23,228 nt of DNA from Synergistales bacterium (GTDB lineage: Bacteria; Synergistota; Synergistia; Synergistales; Synergistaceae), in NCBI GenBank assembly GCA_026002695.1, contig BOCB01000023.1, positions 1 through 23,228 on the forward strand, in the 5' to 3' direction. Positions 6,161 to 13,359 of the stretch are shown here, one piece after another. The number at the start of each line of letters is the position of its first letter. Within the stretch, counting starts at the first letter, position 1. Under the pieces are notes generated by a model, which saw only the letters and a program-made list of their open reading frames with translations, searched no databases and had not been told where the DNA came from. Position numbers and translations under genes: made by a program.

Positions 6161-7228
6161 ATGTTAAAGGTATTTTTGAGGAGCATGAAGATTTCGGCGC
6201 TGTTTGCGCTGATTATTGCGGTCGTTCTCGGATTCGCGCTGTCGGGTGAATCGGCGGAGAAGCGCGTGAACCCTAAGTTCGTCAACGGGAAATTGGACAA
6301 GCCGTTCACACTCAGGTCGCCGACTATGAGCGGCTTCAACGAGATATACATCGGGGATCAGCTCGGTTTCTACAAGGAAGTCGGGCTGAACATAGAGTAC
6401 ACCGGCTCCATGACGGGCTCGATGCTCGCCCAGTCGGTCATAAAAGGGGACAACGACCTGTTCGGCACGGGGCACATACTCACGATCGCCAAGGCGCGCG
6501 AGGCGGGGGCGAAAATAAAAATGGTGCTCCAGGGATCGTTCGACGACCCCGAGCCGAGGAAGATACACATGAGCTACTTGGTGCGCGATGACAGCCCCAT
6601 TAAAACGGCAAAGGATGTCATAGGCAAGAAAGTATCCATCGCTTACGTAGGGAGCTGCGTGGAGCTGCTCTTCTCCGAGTGGCTGAGGCAGAACGGAATC
6701 AAGCGCGAACAGGTCGAGTGGGTGGTTATGCCGGACGCGCAGGCGGAGAACGCGCTCAGGACCGGAGCTATCGACGTCGCGGGAATACACGCGGTGTTCG
6801 TGGCAACGGCCATATCGCGCGGCGGAGTTCACTCGCTCGTCAATACGTGGCAGATCGGAACGGCGGCAGGCAACGGCCCGGCCAGCTCGTACTCTTCGCG
6901 CGCGTTCAGCGAGGACTTCATCAACAATTACCCCGACGTCGTGAAGGCCTACATCGCGGCGACGGTCAAGACCCAGCACTGGATAAACAAAAATTACGAC
7001 AAGGCCATAGAGATTGCCGCCGAGTATCTGAAGGTCGACAAGAGCAAGGCCGGCGGCACGGTTTTCCCGCCCGAGTTCGGCATCGACCCGAAGAAGGTGG
7101 ACTTCTGGATCAAGATGATGGAGGAAAACGGCTTCGTCAAGCCGGGCTCCGCCAAACCGTCCGAACTGTACACGAACTCGCTCAACCCCTATCTCTCCGG
7201 CGAGCTGAAACAGGTCGATAATTTTTAA
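6161..7228 (+). CDS. ABC transporter substrate-binding protein, SsuA/TauA (NMT1-like) family
   Basis: Periplasmic binding protein of the importer, up to 355 residues. A signal peptide covers residues 1-32 (hydrophobic core ISALFALIIAVVLGFAL, probable cleavage after ESA). The mature protein begins the type II periplasmic fold with SGFNEIYIGDQLGFYKEVGL, typical of this family, followed by DLFGTGHILTIAKAREAGA and DVIGKKVSIAYVGS. The start is uncertain: the ATG at 6161 has AAAGGA 14 bases upstream, while an ATG at 6185 would give a cleaner signal peptide (MKISALF) but has GAGGAG only one base away. The ligand cannot be read from sequence; the family binds sulfonates, nitrate, pyrimidine precursors and aromatic acids. 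It pairs with the permease at 5080 and the ATPase at 8395. Confidence 0.9.
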   Translation: MLKVFLRSMKISALFALIIAVVLGFALSGESAEKRVNPKFVNGKLDKPFTLRSPTMSGFNEIYIGDQLGFYKEVGLNIEYTGSMTGSMLAQSVIKGDNDLFGTGHILTIAKAREAGAKIKMVLQGSFDDPEPRKIHMSYLVRDDSPIKTAKDVIGKKVSIAYVGSCVELLFSEWLRQNGIKREQVEWVVMPDAQAENALRTGAIDVAGIHAVFVATAISRGGVHSLVNTWQIGTAAGNGPASSYSSRAFSEDFINNYPDVVKAYIAATVKTQHWINKNYDKAIEIAAEYLKVDKSKAGGTVFPPEFGIDPKKVDFWIKMMEENGFVKPGSAKPSELYTNSLNPYLSGELKQVDNF

Positions 7229-7243
7229 TCAGCCTTTCTTAAC

Positions 7244-7282
7244 ATCGCCGGCGCGGGAACCTCATGTTCCCGCGCCGGCGAT
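7244..7282. other. 17-bp GC-rich hairpin between binding protein and dehydrogenase genes
   Basis: Perfect arms ATCGCCGGCGCGGGAAC (7244-7260) and its complement (7266-7282) with a CTCAT loop. No T-tract follows, and the next ribosome site (GGGAGGA) starts directly after it. It looks like an intra-operon mRNA-stabilising or processing hairpin that would leave the binding-protein message more abundant than the downstream genes. Confidence 0.6.
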
Positions 7283-7302
7283 CGGGAGGAACTTATTATA
7301 AG

Positions 7303-8373
7303 ATGAGCGAAATGGAAAAACGATTTGACGCTGAAAAATTAAAAACTTTCCTGCGCGATATTTTTCAGGCGGCGGGGCTTGAATATGATTACTCAGCCGC
7401 CGTATCCGACAACCTCGTCGAGGCGGAGCTCAGGGGAGTGTACAGTCACGGGGTCATTCAGGCGAGAAATTACGCAGACAGGCTGAAAAACGGCTCGATC
7501 AACCCGAAGCCGAGCATAAAAATCCTGCGCGAGACTCCGGGCACACTTACGGTTGACGGAGATTTCGCGCCAGGCGCGGTGTCCGGTACCTTCGCGATGA
7601 ATCGCTGCTTGGCTAAAGCCGCAGAAACGGGTATAGCCTCCGTGGCTGTGCGAAACGGCACTCATTTCGGAATGGCGGCTTATTACGCGATGCGCGCGCT
7701 CCCGCGCGACATGATCGGGTTCGCGTTCTGTAATTCCAAACCGCACGTCGCCGTGTACGGCAGCATTGACGGGGAGATAGGCACAAACCCGATCTGCGCG
7801 GCTGTGCCGGCATACGGCGAATATCCGGTGGTTTTCGACGGAGCCACGAGTAAAACAGCTTATAATAAAGTGCTTTACGCGTTCAAGGAGGGGCTGAAAA
7901 TAGAAAACGGCCTCGTGTTCGACGAACAAGGCGCCGATACCGACGACCCCGCCGCCGCTCTGAAGGGCGCTTTACTGCCGTTCGGCGGATACAAGGGATC
8001 CGGGTTGGCCGTCATCGTCGAGATTTTCTGTTCGCTCCTTACCGGAACGTCCGTACAGCTTGACGCGGATACGGGAGAACCGGAGGAAACGCCGGACAAA
8101 GTCGGGTTTTATTTCTCAGCGATCGATGTCGCCGCGTTCGGCGAGCCGGTTTTCTTCAAAAAATCGGTTGATATGCTGATAAGGCGGCTTAAAAATTTAC
8201 GCAGAAAAGACGAGCGCGCACCGATATATATGCCCGGCGAGCTTGAATTTCGGAGGCACGAGGAAGGTTCGGCAAACGGAGTGAAGCTCGGCGGCGCCGC
8301 GGCGGAGTCGCTCGCCTCTCTTGGCGAGGAGCTGAAACTCCCAATCGGCGTGGAAGATCTTGTAAAAACGTGA
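7303..8373 (+). CDS. Ldh_2-family (malate/L-lactate/sulfolactate dehydrogenase type) oxidoreductase
   Basis: An NAD(P)-dependent 2-hydroxyacid/2-oxoacid dehydrogenase of the Ldh_2 family, which is unrelated to classical lactate dehydrogenases. Members act on malate, ureidoglycolate, diketogulonate, sulfolactate and similar acids. The protein has 356 residues from the ATG at 7303; GGGAGGA lies about 12 bases upstream, slightly far. Family marks are ELRGVYSHGVIQA (His of the SHG motif), VRNGTHFGMAAYYAMRA, GEIGTNPICAAVP and LPFGGYKGSGLA. The usual Met-Asp-x-Ala-Thr-Ser segment reads FDGATSKTAYNKV. It lies between the binding protein and ATPase genes, so oxidation or reduction of the transported compound is likely. 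The substrate is not deducible. Confidence 0.87.
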   Translation: MSEMEKRFDAEKLKTFLRDIFQAAGLEYDYSAAVSDNLVEAELRGVYSHGVIQARNYADRLKNGSINPKPSIKILRETPGTLTVDGDFAPGAVSGTFAMNRCLAKAAETGIASVAVRNGTHFGMAAYYAMRALPRDMIGFAFCNSKPHVAVYGSIDGEIGTNPICAAVPAYGEYPVVFDGATSKTAYNKVLYAFKEGLKIENGLVFDEQGADTDDPAAALKGALLPFGGYKGSGLAVIVEIFCSLLTGTSVQLDADTGEPEETPDKVGFYFSAIDVAAFGEPVFFKKSVDMLIRRLKNLRRKDERAPIYMPGELEFRRHEEGSANGVKLGGAAAESLASLGEELKLPIGVEDLVKT

Positions 8374-8394
8374 AAAACTGAAAGGATTTGCATA

Positions 8395-9234
8395 ATGACT
8401 GATAATATCGAAACTTCGGCTTCTGTAAAAATACGAGTGCGCGGCGTAAGCAAGAGCTTCTCCGTGAAAAGCAAGGACGGCGGCGGAAAAGATACGTTCT
8501 ACGCGGTGCGCGACGTCTCTTTCGATGTCATTGAGGGCGAGTTCCTCGCCATAGTCGGACCGTCGGGGTGCGGCAAGTCAACGCTTCTCGATCTGCTGGC
8601 CGGGCTCGACCGCGCGAGCGAGGGCGAAATAAGCATAGACGGCAAGGCGATAACCGGCCCCGGCTTGGACAGGGGGCTCGTCATGCAGGGTTACGCGCTC
8701 TTTCCGTGGCTGACCGTGTCTGAGAACATTGCGTTTGGCCTCGACATCAAAAAGACGCCTAAAAAACAGAGCGCCGATATAATCAAGCGATATATCGATC
8801 TCGTAGGGCTCTCCGCCTTCGCGGACAGATACCCCCGCGAGCTGTCCGGCGGCATGAAACAGAGGGTAGCCATAGCGAGGGCGCTCGCCTTCGACCCGAA
8901 CGTCCTGCTGATGGACGAGCCGTTCGCCGCGCTCGACGCTCAGACGCGCGAGACGCTCCAGGAGGAGCTGCTCAGAATATGGATGGAGACGCGCAAGACC
9001 ATAGTATTCATAACACACGGAATCGAAGAGGCGGTATTCCTCGCGCAGCGCGTCGCTGTGATGACAAACGGCCCCGGCACGATCAAGGAAGTGCTGAACA
9101 TAGACATCCCCGTTCCGAGAAAAGCAGGCGACGTAAAGGACTTACCGAACTTCGGCTGGCTGACGCGCAGAATCTGGAAGTCCCTTCACAACGAGGAGGA
9201 CGGGTTGTCACGGAAGGGTGAGTATGATATCTAA
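8395..9234 (+). CDS. ABC transporter ATPase, SsuB/TauB type
   Basis: Energises the importer formed with the permease at 5080 and the binding protein at 6161. The protein has 279 residues. AAAGGA lies 8 bases before the ATG. Walker A is GPSGCGKST (55-63), the Q-loop region MQGYALFPWLTV, the signature LSGGMKQR (150-157), Walker B VLLMDEPFAALD (Asp174, Glu175) and the switch His208 in ITHG. All catalytic residues are present. The last 15 codons plus stop lie in a 49-bp sequence repeated exactly at 9572-9620, so the 3' end of this gene is the donor or the target of a duplication. Confidence 0.93.
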   Translation: MTDNIETSASVKIRVRGVSKSFSVKSKDGGGKDTFYAVRDVSFDVIEGEFLAIVGPSGCGKSTLLDLLAGLDRASEGEISIDGKAITGPGLDRGLVMQGYALFPWLTVSENIAFGLDIKKTPKKQSADIIKRYIDLVGLSAFADRYPRELSGGMKQRVAIARALAFDPNVLLMDEPFAALDAQTRETLQEELLRIWMETRKTIVFITHGIEEAVFLAQRVAVMTNGPGTIKEVLNIDIPVPRKAGDVKDLPNFGWLTRRIWKSLHNEEDGLSRKGEYDI

Positions 9235-9235
9235 T
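9187..9235. repeat. 49-bp direct repeat, left copy (3' end of the ATPase gene)
   Basis: Identical over 49 bases to 9572-9620 and in the same orientation. It encodes the C-terminus (NEEDGLSRKGEYDI) and stop of the ATPase. The flanking bases differ on both sides, so the repeat ends are sharp. Confidence 0.95.
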
Positions 9236-9303
9236 CCGGCACCGTTCTCTCCGGTTAAAAAGGCGATAAGGGCACAAGCGTCCAAGATATATTGTTTTGT
9301 CAC
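9208..9303 (-). pseudogene. Truncated PIN-domain toxin gene (vapC-like, N-terminal fragment)
   Basis: The GTG start at 9303 overlaps the antitoxin stop (GTGA), the usual vapBC arrangement. The reading is MTKQYILDACALIAFLTGEN followed by Gly-Ala-Gly, matching the first strand of PIN nucleases, with the first catalytic Asp in LDACALIA. At 9235 the frame enters the 49-bp repeat and ends at TGA 9208-9210 after eight repeat-derived residues. The other acidic residues of the PIN active site are missing, so it cannot be an active RNase. The truncation point coincides with the end of the direct repeat. Confidence 0.75.
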
Positions 9304-9527
9304 CGCCCGGCTTCCTCGATATGTTTTTCAGAAAGAAACTTATCAACAGACAGCTTCCCATCGGTATACATCCCACGCGCTTTTTTTATTGTGTCTAACG
9401 ATGTATTACTCTCGACAGGCATGATGATAATACCCTTGTCTGTTTCCCGCACTCGCATTTGCGGCGAACGTATCAACCCCAAAAGCGGGTTCGGCAAAAT
9501 ATTTGTGTTCAGTATCATGTCGCGCAT
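9300..9527 (-). CDS. Small antitoxin (vapB-like) of a PIN-toxin system, partner truncated
   Basis: A 75-residue protein. The start is taken at the ATG at 9527, 9 bases after an AAGGAG site; a TTG three codons upstream is too close to that site. The N-terminal part could form an AbrB/MazE-like strand set (MRVRETDKGIIIMPV). The C-terminal part, IKKARGMYTDGKLSVDKFLSEK, resembles the toxin-binding tail of antitoxins that pair with PIN toxins. The stop overlaps the GTG of the truncated toxin. An extended -10 lies just upstream (9565-9573). With the toxin broken, the antitoxin is an orphan, though it could still act in trans on a relative elsewhere. Confidence 0.7.
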   Translation of the reverse strand: MRDMILNTNILPNPLLGLIRSPQMRVRETDKGIIIMPVESNTSLDTIKKARGMYTDGKLSVDKFLSEKHIEEAGR

Positions 9528-9564
9528 TATAGTCAACTCCTTATCTTAATCAAGCCATGACTTT

Positions 9565-9573
9565 AGTATAGCA
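9565..9573 (-). promoter_or_regulatory. Extended -10 of the antitoxin gene, spanning the repeat junction
   Basis: The minus strand reads TGCTATACT: the TG comes from the 49-bp repeat and TATACT (9565-9570) from the inserted segment. No good -35 is seen. The expected start is near 9558, 30 bases upstream of the ATG. Confidence 0.4.
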
Positions 9574-9620
9574 CAACGAGGAGGACGGGTTGTCACGGAA
9601 GGGTGAGTATGATATCTAAT
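9572..9620. repeat. 49-bp direct repeat, right copy
   Basis: An exact copy of 9187-9235. Here it codes for nothing in the plus direction. It supplies the stop codon (TAG at 9616-9618) and part of the last codon of the glycosyltransferase on the minus strand. With the left copy it bounds a 336-bp segment holding the toxin-antitoxin remnant. Confidence 0.95.
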
Positions 9621-10566
9621 GGTTCTTTTCTGTACGCAGCTTCTTCTGTCTCTCTCTTACTACGTTACTGAACAAGGCTTCGGGCAGATACCAGTTGTAT
9701 TCTTTTTTCAGTCTGTTCCTCAAAGCGCGCAGAGCTTTCAGGTCGAGAGGCTCTTTCATGGACGCTGCCGCCGTGCGAACGACAACCCACGCGGTATGCT
9801 CACGCATCGAGCGCATATCCTCCCCTAATTCGAGGCCGCTGATTAAATCGTCTATTTTCTTAAAGTCGGCAATAAACGGCTCATAGCCCATTGTGTTCGA
9901 CAAACTGCTCTCGTGCAGCCTGTATTCCAAAAGAGGGTATTGTAAAGCAATCAAAGGTATTCCTTTGCTGTTGGCTTCAAGAAAAAAATACAGATCCAAC
10001 GCTCTGCCCCATTCCTCGATATGACGCACACCTGCTTCGTCTATCGATCTTTTTCTAAGCATAATGGATGGATGAACAAGGTTATGTATTCCGCCACTGC
10101 GTAAAATGTATCTTATATATTCGTTCTTGTTGAATAACACACATGGCGTTCCATTCGGAGAATCGGGTATTTTAGCGCTCTCCCATCTTTCACCACGTTT
10201 GCTCAGGAAATGCAACTCGCACGACGCGGCGATCCCGGCAGACGGATTCGCGTCGAGCGCTTCGACCAATTTTTCTATCATGTAGGGAAACATTCTGTCA
10301 TCGTCGTGAAATAGACTCAAGTACTCGGTGTCGCACATTTCTATAGCCCTGTTCATATTGGCGTACTTTCCTATGTTACACTCGCGCTCGACGTACTCCA
10401 CTTCATCACCGAACGATCGGACAATATCTTCAGTATTGTCCGTCGAGCAGTCGTCAAAGACAACTACCTTCATATCGCGGTAAGTCTGATTGAGCGCGCT
10501 CCGGATTGACTCCGCAAGAAATCCCGCCCTGTTGTAAGTGCATATCGCAACGGTTACTCTCGGCAT
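9616..10566 (-). CDS. Family 2 glycosyltransferase (GT-A fold)
   Basis: Transfers a sugar from a nucleotide-sugar donor, probably in capsule, O-antigen or protein glycan synthesis. The protein has 316 residues. The GT-A start VTVAICTYNRAGFLAESIRS, the donor-binding VVFDDCSTDNTEDIV and the metal-binding DxD-type motif LFHDDDRMF (around residue 88) are clear. The C-terminal half is helical with no membrane segment. An in-frame TAA four codons before the ATG fixes the start region; the ribosome site is weak. The last codon and stop are formed by the 49-bp repeat, so the original C-terminus may have been cut. The gene is more AT-rich than its neighbours and stands alone, suggesting horizontal origin. 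Its leader contains an 11-unit tetranucleotide repeat. Confidence 0.88.
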   Translation of the reverse strand: MPRVTVAICTYNRAGFLAESIRSALNQTYRDMKVVVFDDCSTDNTEDIVRSFGDEVEYVERECNIGKYANMNRAIEMCDTEYLSLFHDDDRMFPYMIEKLVEALDANPSAGIAASCELHFLSKRGERWESAKIPDSPNGTPCVLFNKNEYIRYILRSGGIHNLVHPSIMLRKRSIDEAGVRHIEEWGRALDLYFFLEANSKGIPLIALQYPLLEYRLHESSLSNTMGYEPFIADFKKIDDLISGLELGEDMRSMREHTAWVVVRTAAASMKEPLDLKALRALRNRLKKEYNWYLPEALFSNVVRERQKKLRTEKNH

Positions 10567-10610
10567 CGCGGTTATCCGTTACGCAATGCCGCATACAAAG
10601 GAGAGCAGCA

Positions 10611-10654
10611 ATGAATGAATGAATGAATGAATGAATGAATGAATGAATGAATGA
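10611..10654. repeat. Tetranucleotide microsatellite (ATGA)11
   Basis: Eleven perfect ATGA units, reading TCAT on the minus strand, lie 45 bases upstream of the glycosyltransferase ATG, next to its -10 box. Such repeats slip during replication and are classic switches of surface-glycan genes. Here the repeat is not in frame with the gene; it would lie in the 5' leader. Confidence 0.97.
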
Positions 10655-10681
10655 AGATAGCAGATACTACGAGCTTGTCAA
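10654..10681 (-). promoter_or_regulatory. Promoter of the glycosyltransferase gene, abutting the microsatellite
   Basis: On the minus strand: TTGACA (10676-10681), a 16-base spacer and TATCTT (10654-10659). The predicted start, near 10647, falls inside the (ATGA)11 repeat, so repeat number would set leader length. Further upstream, two TGATATAAT extended -10 motifs occur 21 bases apart (about 10755-10785, minus strand). Confidence 0.55.
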
Positions 10682-10897
10682 GAGGGTTTTGTAAAATTAC
10701 CTGATTTATTTGCGTGATTTTATTGGACATCCGTCATACTCCCTCACATTTTAATAGATTATATCAAATGTAACAGCATTATATCACTTAATACTTAATT
10801 TCGCGTGATCATCTCCCGCTCATCAGGCGGCTTTTCGCTCAAGAGGTCGGCGCGGCGCGCGTTACGCCTCTTCATAATATCTCGGGTCTTATGGTTA

Positions 10898-10906
10898 TGA
10901 TATAAT
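10898..10906 (+). promoter_or_regulatory. Extended -10 promoter upstream of recD2
   Basis: TGATATAAT with the -10 at 10901-10906; no matching -35. The expected start, about 10913, coincides with an ATG, so the first transcript base may be the start codon of the 39-codon frame at 10913-11032. The 10567-11028 gap otherwise holds the microsatellite and AT-rich promoter-like sequence, and no recognised gene. Confidence 0.45.
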
Positions 10907-10912
10907 CCACCC

Positions 10913-11032
10913 ATGACAGTTATCACGTATATAAAGGGATCAGCGATCTTGGAGGGTAAAAATAAAATCCTGAACGCGAATTGCCATTCCGGAGGGGTCG
11001 GCATGACTCATAACAGAGGAAGGTTCGATTGA
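10913..11032 (+). CDS. Possible leaderless 39-codon upstream ORF overlapping recD2
   Basis: ATG at 10913, six bases after an extended -10, so possibly leaderless. The frame encodes 39 residues (begins MTVITYIKGSAILEGKNK) and its TGA (11030-11032) overlaps the recD2 TTG start (11029-11031). I do not recognise the peptide. The overlap could couple translation of recD2 to this frame. An internal GGAGGGG-tcggc-ATG at 10984-11004 might also start a 9-residue product. It could simply be the recD2 leader. Confidence 0.3.
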   Translation: MTVITYIKGSAILEGKNKILNANCHSGGVGMTHNRGRFD

Positions 11033-13290
11033 CAGAATCCATTGACGCTGAGACCGTCAGGGGCACGCTGGAGCGCGTTACGTACTTCAACGAGGAGAAC
11101 GGTTACTCCGTCCTGAAGATAGACGCGGGAGAGGACGATCTCGCATCCGCCGTAGGCTATACGGACAAACACGTCCCCGGCGAGGAATTGGAGATGACCG
11201 GAACCTGGACGCTTCACCCCCGCTACGGCAGGCAGTTTACCTTCACCTCGTGTAAGTCGCTGCTGCCCTCGACCGTGGAGGGGATAAAGCGCTTCCTCGG
11301 TTCGGGGCGCGTAAAAGGAATCGGGCCTCGCCTTGCCGAGCGCATAGTGGACTCGTTCGGAGAGGAGACCTTCGATGTTCTCGACGCCCTCGCCGCCGAA
11401 AATGAAACCGCCGACAAAAAAGAGGCAAAAAAGGCAGCTCGCCTCAGAAAAAAATTCCTCGCCATTCAGGGCATCAGCGAGCGGATACTCGATTCGGTAA
11501 AGCAGACCTGGGCGGCGGAGAAGAACGTCCGCGCCGTGATGTACTTCCTTGAATCGAGCGGAGTCAGTCCGAAGTTCGCCGTGAAAATTTACGGCGCTTA
11601 CGGAGACGAGACGATAAAGGCCGTGAGCGAGAACCCGTACCGCCTTGCCGACGACATGTTCGGCGTAGGCTTCCTCTCAGCCGACAAAGTGGCGCGCGGC
11701 ATGGGCATGGAGGACGACTCGCCTCTGCGCCTTGACGCGGGCGTGAAGTACGTCCTTGGCGAACTGGTCAGTGAGGGACACGTTTACGCGCCCAGGGACG
11801 TGCTCGAAGGACGCGCGTCCGCTCTGCTCGGAGCCGGTTCGGAAGCCGTCTCCGCCGCCATAGACAGGGCTATCGAGCGCCGCGAGTTCGTGCTCGACAT
11901 AATCACCGGAAACGATAACGATACACAGGCCGTATACCTTCCGGCGTTCTACGTCTCGGAGACGAAGAGCGCCCGAAAGCTCGCGGCCATGCTCAGGGCT
12001 AAGGAGCTCACCGATCTGTCGGGCGGAGCGGACTCGGAGATGGCGATCTCCCTCGCGCGGGACTCCGTGAGAATACGCCTCGCTCCCGAACAGGAGGAAG
12101 CCATAGCCCTCGCTGTGCGCTCGAAGTGCATGATAGTAACGGGAGGCCCGGGAACGGGAAAGACCACGATAATCCGCGCCATAATCAGCGCGATGCGAAC
12201 ACTCGGGCAAAAAATCGAGCTCGCCGCCCCAACGGGACGCGCCGCCAAGCGCATGAGCGAGGCAACCGGACGACCGGCTCGCACCATACACAGGCTGCTC
12301 GAATTTTCAGCCGAGGAAAACGGCTTCGCCCGCAACGCCGACAATCCCCTGAGCTGCGACCTGCTGATCGTGGACGAGGCGTCGATGATAGACGCGGTGC
12401 TGTTCTTCCACCTGCTGCGCGCCCTGCGGGACGGCACGAAGCTGATACTCGTCGGCGACATCTGCCAGCTCCCGTCCGTCGGCCCCGGCAACGTGCTCGG
12501 CGACCTCATAGACTCCGGCGCCGTTCCGGTGGCGCGGCTGAACAAAATATTCCGACAGGCCGGCAAGAGCGGCATCGTGCGCAACGCCCACAGGGTCAAC
12601 AACGGTTTCATGTTGGAGACGGACACAAAGACCGTTAACGATAAACTGCGCGACTTCTACTTCGTCGATCAGGACGATCCGGAGAAGTGCGCGCGGATAA
12701 TACTCTCCTTGGTGCGCGACAGAATCCCGAGCCGCTTCGGCTTCGACCCGATAAAAGACGTCCAGGTTCTGACCCCCATGCACAAGGGTTCGCTCGGTTC
12801 ATCACGCCTCAACGAGGAGCTTGCCCGCGCGCTGAACCCCGGCGACAAGCCGAGCGTCAGGCGCGGCTCGCGCGTATTCAAAGTAGGCGACAAGATAATG
12901 CAGATACGCAACGACTACGACAAGGACGTGTTCAACGGCGACATCGGCGTTATCAGCCGCGCGGAGCCCGACATCGGCACGATAACCGCGATAATGGACG
13001 GACGCGAGGTTACATACGAGAGCGAATCCTTCGACGACATAGTCCACGCCTACGCCGTATCCATCCACAAGTCGCAGGGCTCGGAGTACCCGGCGGTAGT
13101 CATGCCGATACACACGCAGCACTACGTTCTTTTGCAGCGAAACCTTCTCTACACCGGCATAACGAGGGGAAAGAAGCTCGTCGTGATAGTCGGCACGAAA
13201 AAAGCCGCGTGGATCGCCATACAAAACGACAAGACGAAGGAAAGATATACATACCTCGCGGAACGCCTGAAAGAGGCGATGGCTGTTTGA
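11029..13290 (+). CDS. recD2: ATP-dependent DNA helicase RecD2 (RecD/TraA superfamily 1B)
   Basis: A 5'-3' DNA helicase of the type found in bacteria as a stand-alone repair protein rather than as a RecBCD subunit. The protein has 753 residues, a usual RecD2 length. The start is the TTG at 11029, with AGAGGAAGG 5 bases upstream; no ATG fits better. Regions in order: N-terminal OB-like domain (1-75), helix-hairpin-helix region (RVKGIGPRLAERI, 94-106; GVSPKFAVKIYGAYG; MFGVGFLSADKVA), Walker A VTGGPGTGKTT (370-380), Walker B LLIVDEASMID, motif III GDICQLPSVGPGNVL (476-490), KIFRQAGKS, the 2B/SH3-like part (KIMQIRNDYDKDVFNGDIG) and motifs V-VI (AVSIHKSQGSEYP, YTGITRGKK). All motor residues are present. 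Confidence 0.95.
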   Translation: MTESIDAETVRGTLERVTYFNEENGYSVLKIDAGEDDLASAVGYTDKHVPGEELEMTGTWTLHPRYGRQFTFTSCKSLLPSTVEGIKRFLGSGRVKGIGPRLAERIVDSFGEETFDVLDALAAENETADKKEAKKAARLRKKFLAIQGISERILDSVKQTWAAEKNVRAVMYFLESSGVSPKFAVKIYGAYGDETIKAVSENPYRLADDMFGVGFLSADKVARGMGMEDDSPLRLDAGVKYVLGELVSEGHVYAPRDVLEGRASALLGAGSEAVSAAIDRAIERREFVLDIITGNDNDTQAVYLPAFYVSETKSARKLAAMLRAKELTDLSGGADSEMAISLARDSVRIRLAPEQEEAIALAVRSKCMIVTGGPGTGKTTIIRAIISAMRTLGQKIELAAPTGRAAKRMSEATGRPARTIHRLLEFSAEENGFARNADNPLSCDLLIVDEASMIDAVLFFHLLRALRDGTKLILVGDICQLPSVGPGNVLGDLIDSGAVPVARLNKIFRQAGKSGIVRNAHRVNNGFMLETDTKTVNDKLRDFYFVDQDDPEKCARIILSLVRDRIPSRFGFDPIKDVQVLTPMHKGSLGSSRLNEELARALNPGDKPSVRRGSRVFKVGDKIMQIRNDYDKDVFNGDIGVISRAEPDIGTITAIMDGREVTYESESFDDIVHAYAVSIHKSQGSEYPAVVMPIHTQHYVLLQRNLLYTGITRGKKLVVIVGTKKAAWIAIQNDKTKERYTYLAERLKEAMAV

Positions 13291-13296
13291 AGGAAC

Positions 13297-13315
13297 GGGC
13301 GAACGCGCTTCGCCC
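13297..13315. repeat. GGGCGAA/TTCGCCC palindrome after recD2
   Basis: A 7-bp stem with a 5-base loop, seven bases after the recD2 stop and before the rpsB promoter. It belongs to the same GGGGCGAA-type palindromes as 19920-19936. No T-tract follows. Confidence 0.55.
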
Positions 13316-13359
13316 CTACCGAGTCGCCTCTACCGCTCTGTTCCGCGCCGAAACCCGTG

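Noticed and set aside
9187..9620. Insertion sequence
   Set aside because: No transposase and no terminal inverted repeats, and the 49-bp direct repeat is far longer than IS target duplications.
10611..10654. CRISPR-like or coding repeat
   Set aside because: It is a pure tetranucleotide run without spacers, and an in-frame TAA separates it from the glycosyltransferase.
10795..11004. 69-codon minus-strand ORF opposite the recD2 leader
   Set aside because: No family resemblance and a poor ribosome site. It overlaps the recD2 promoter region.
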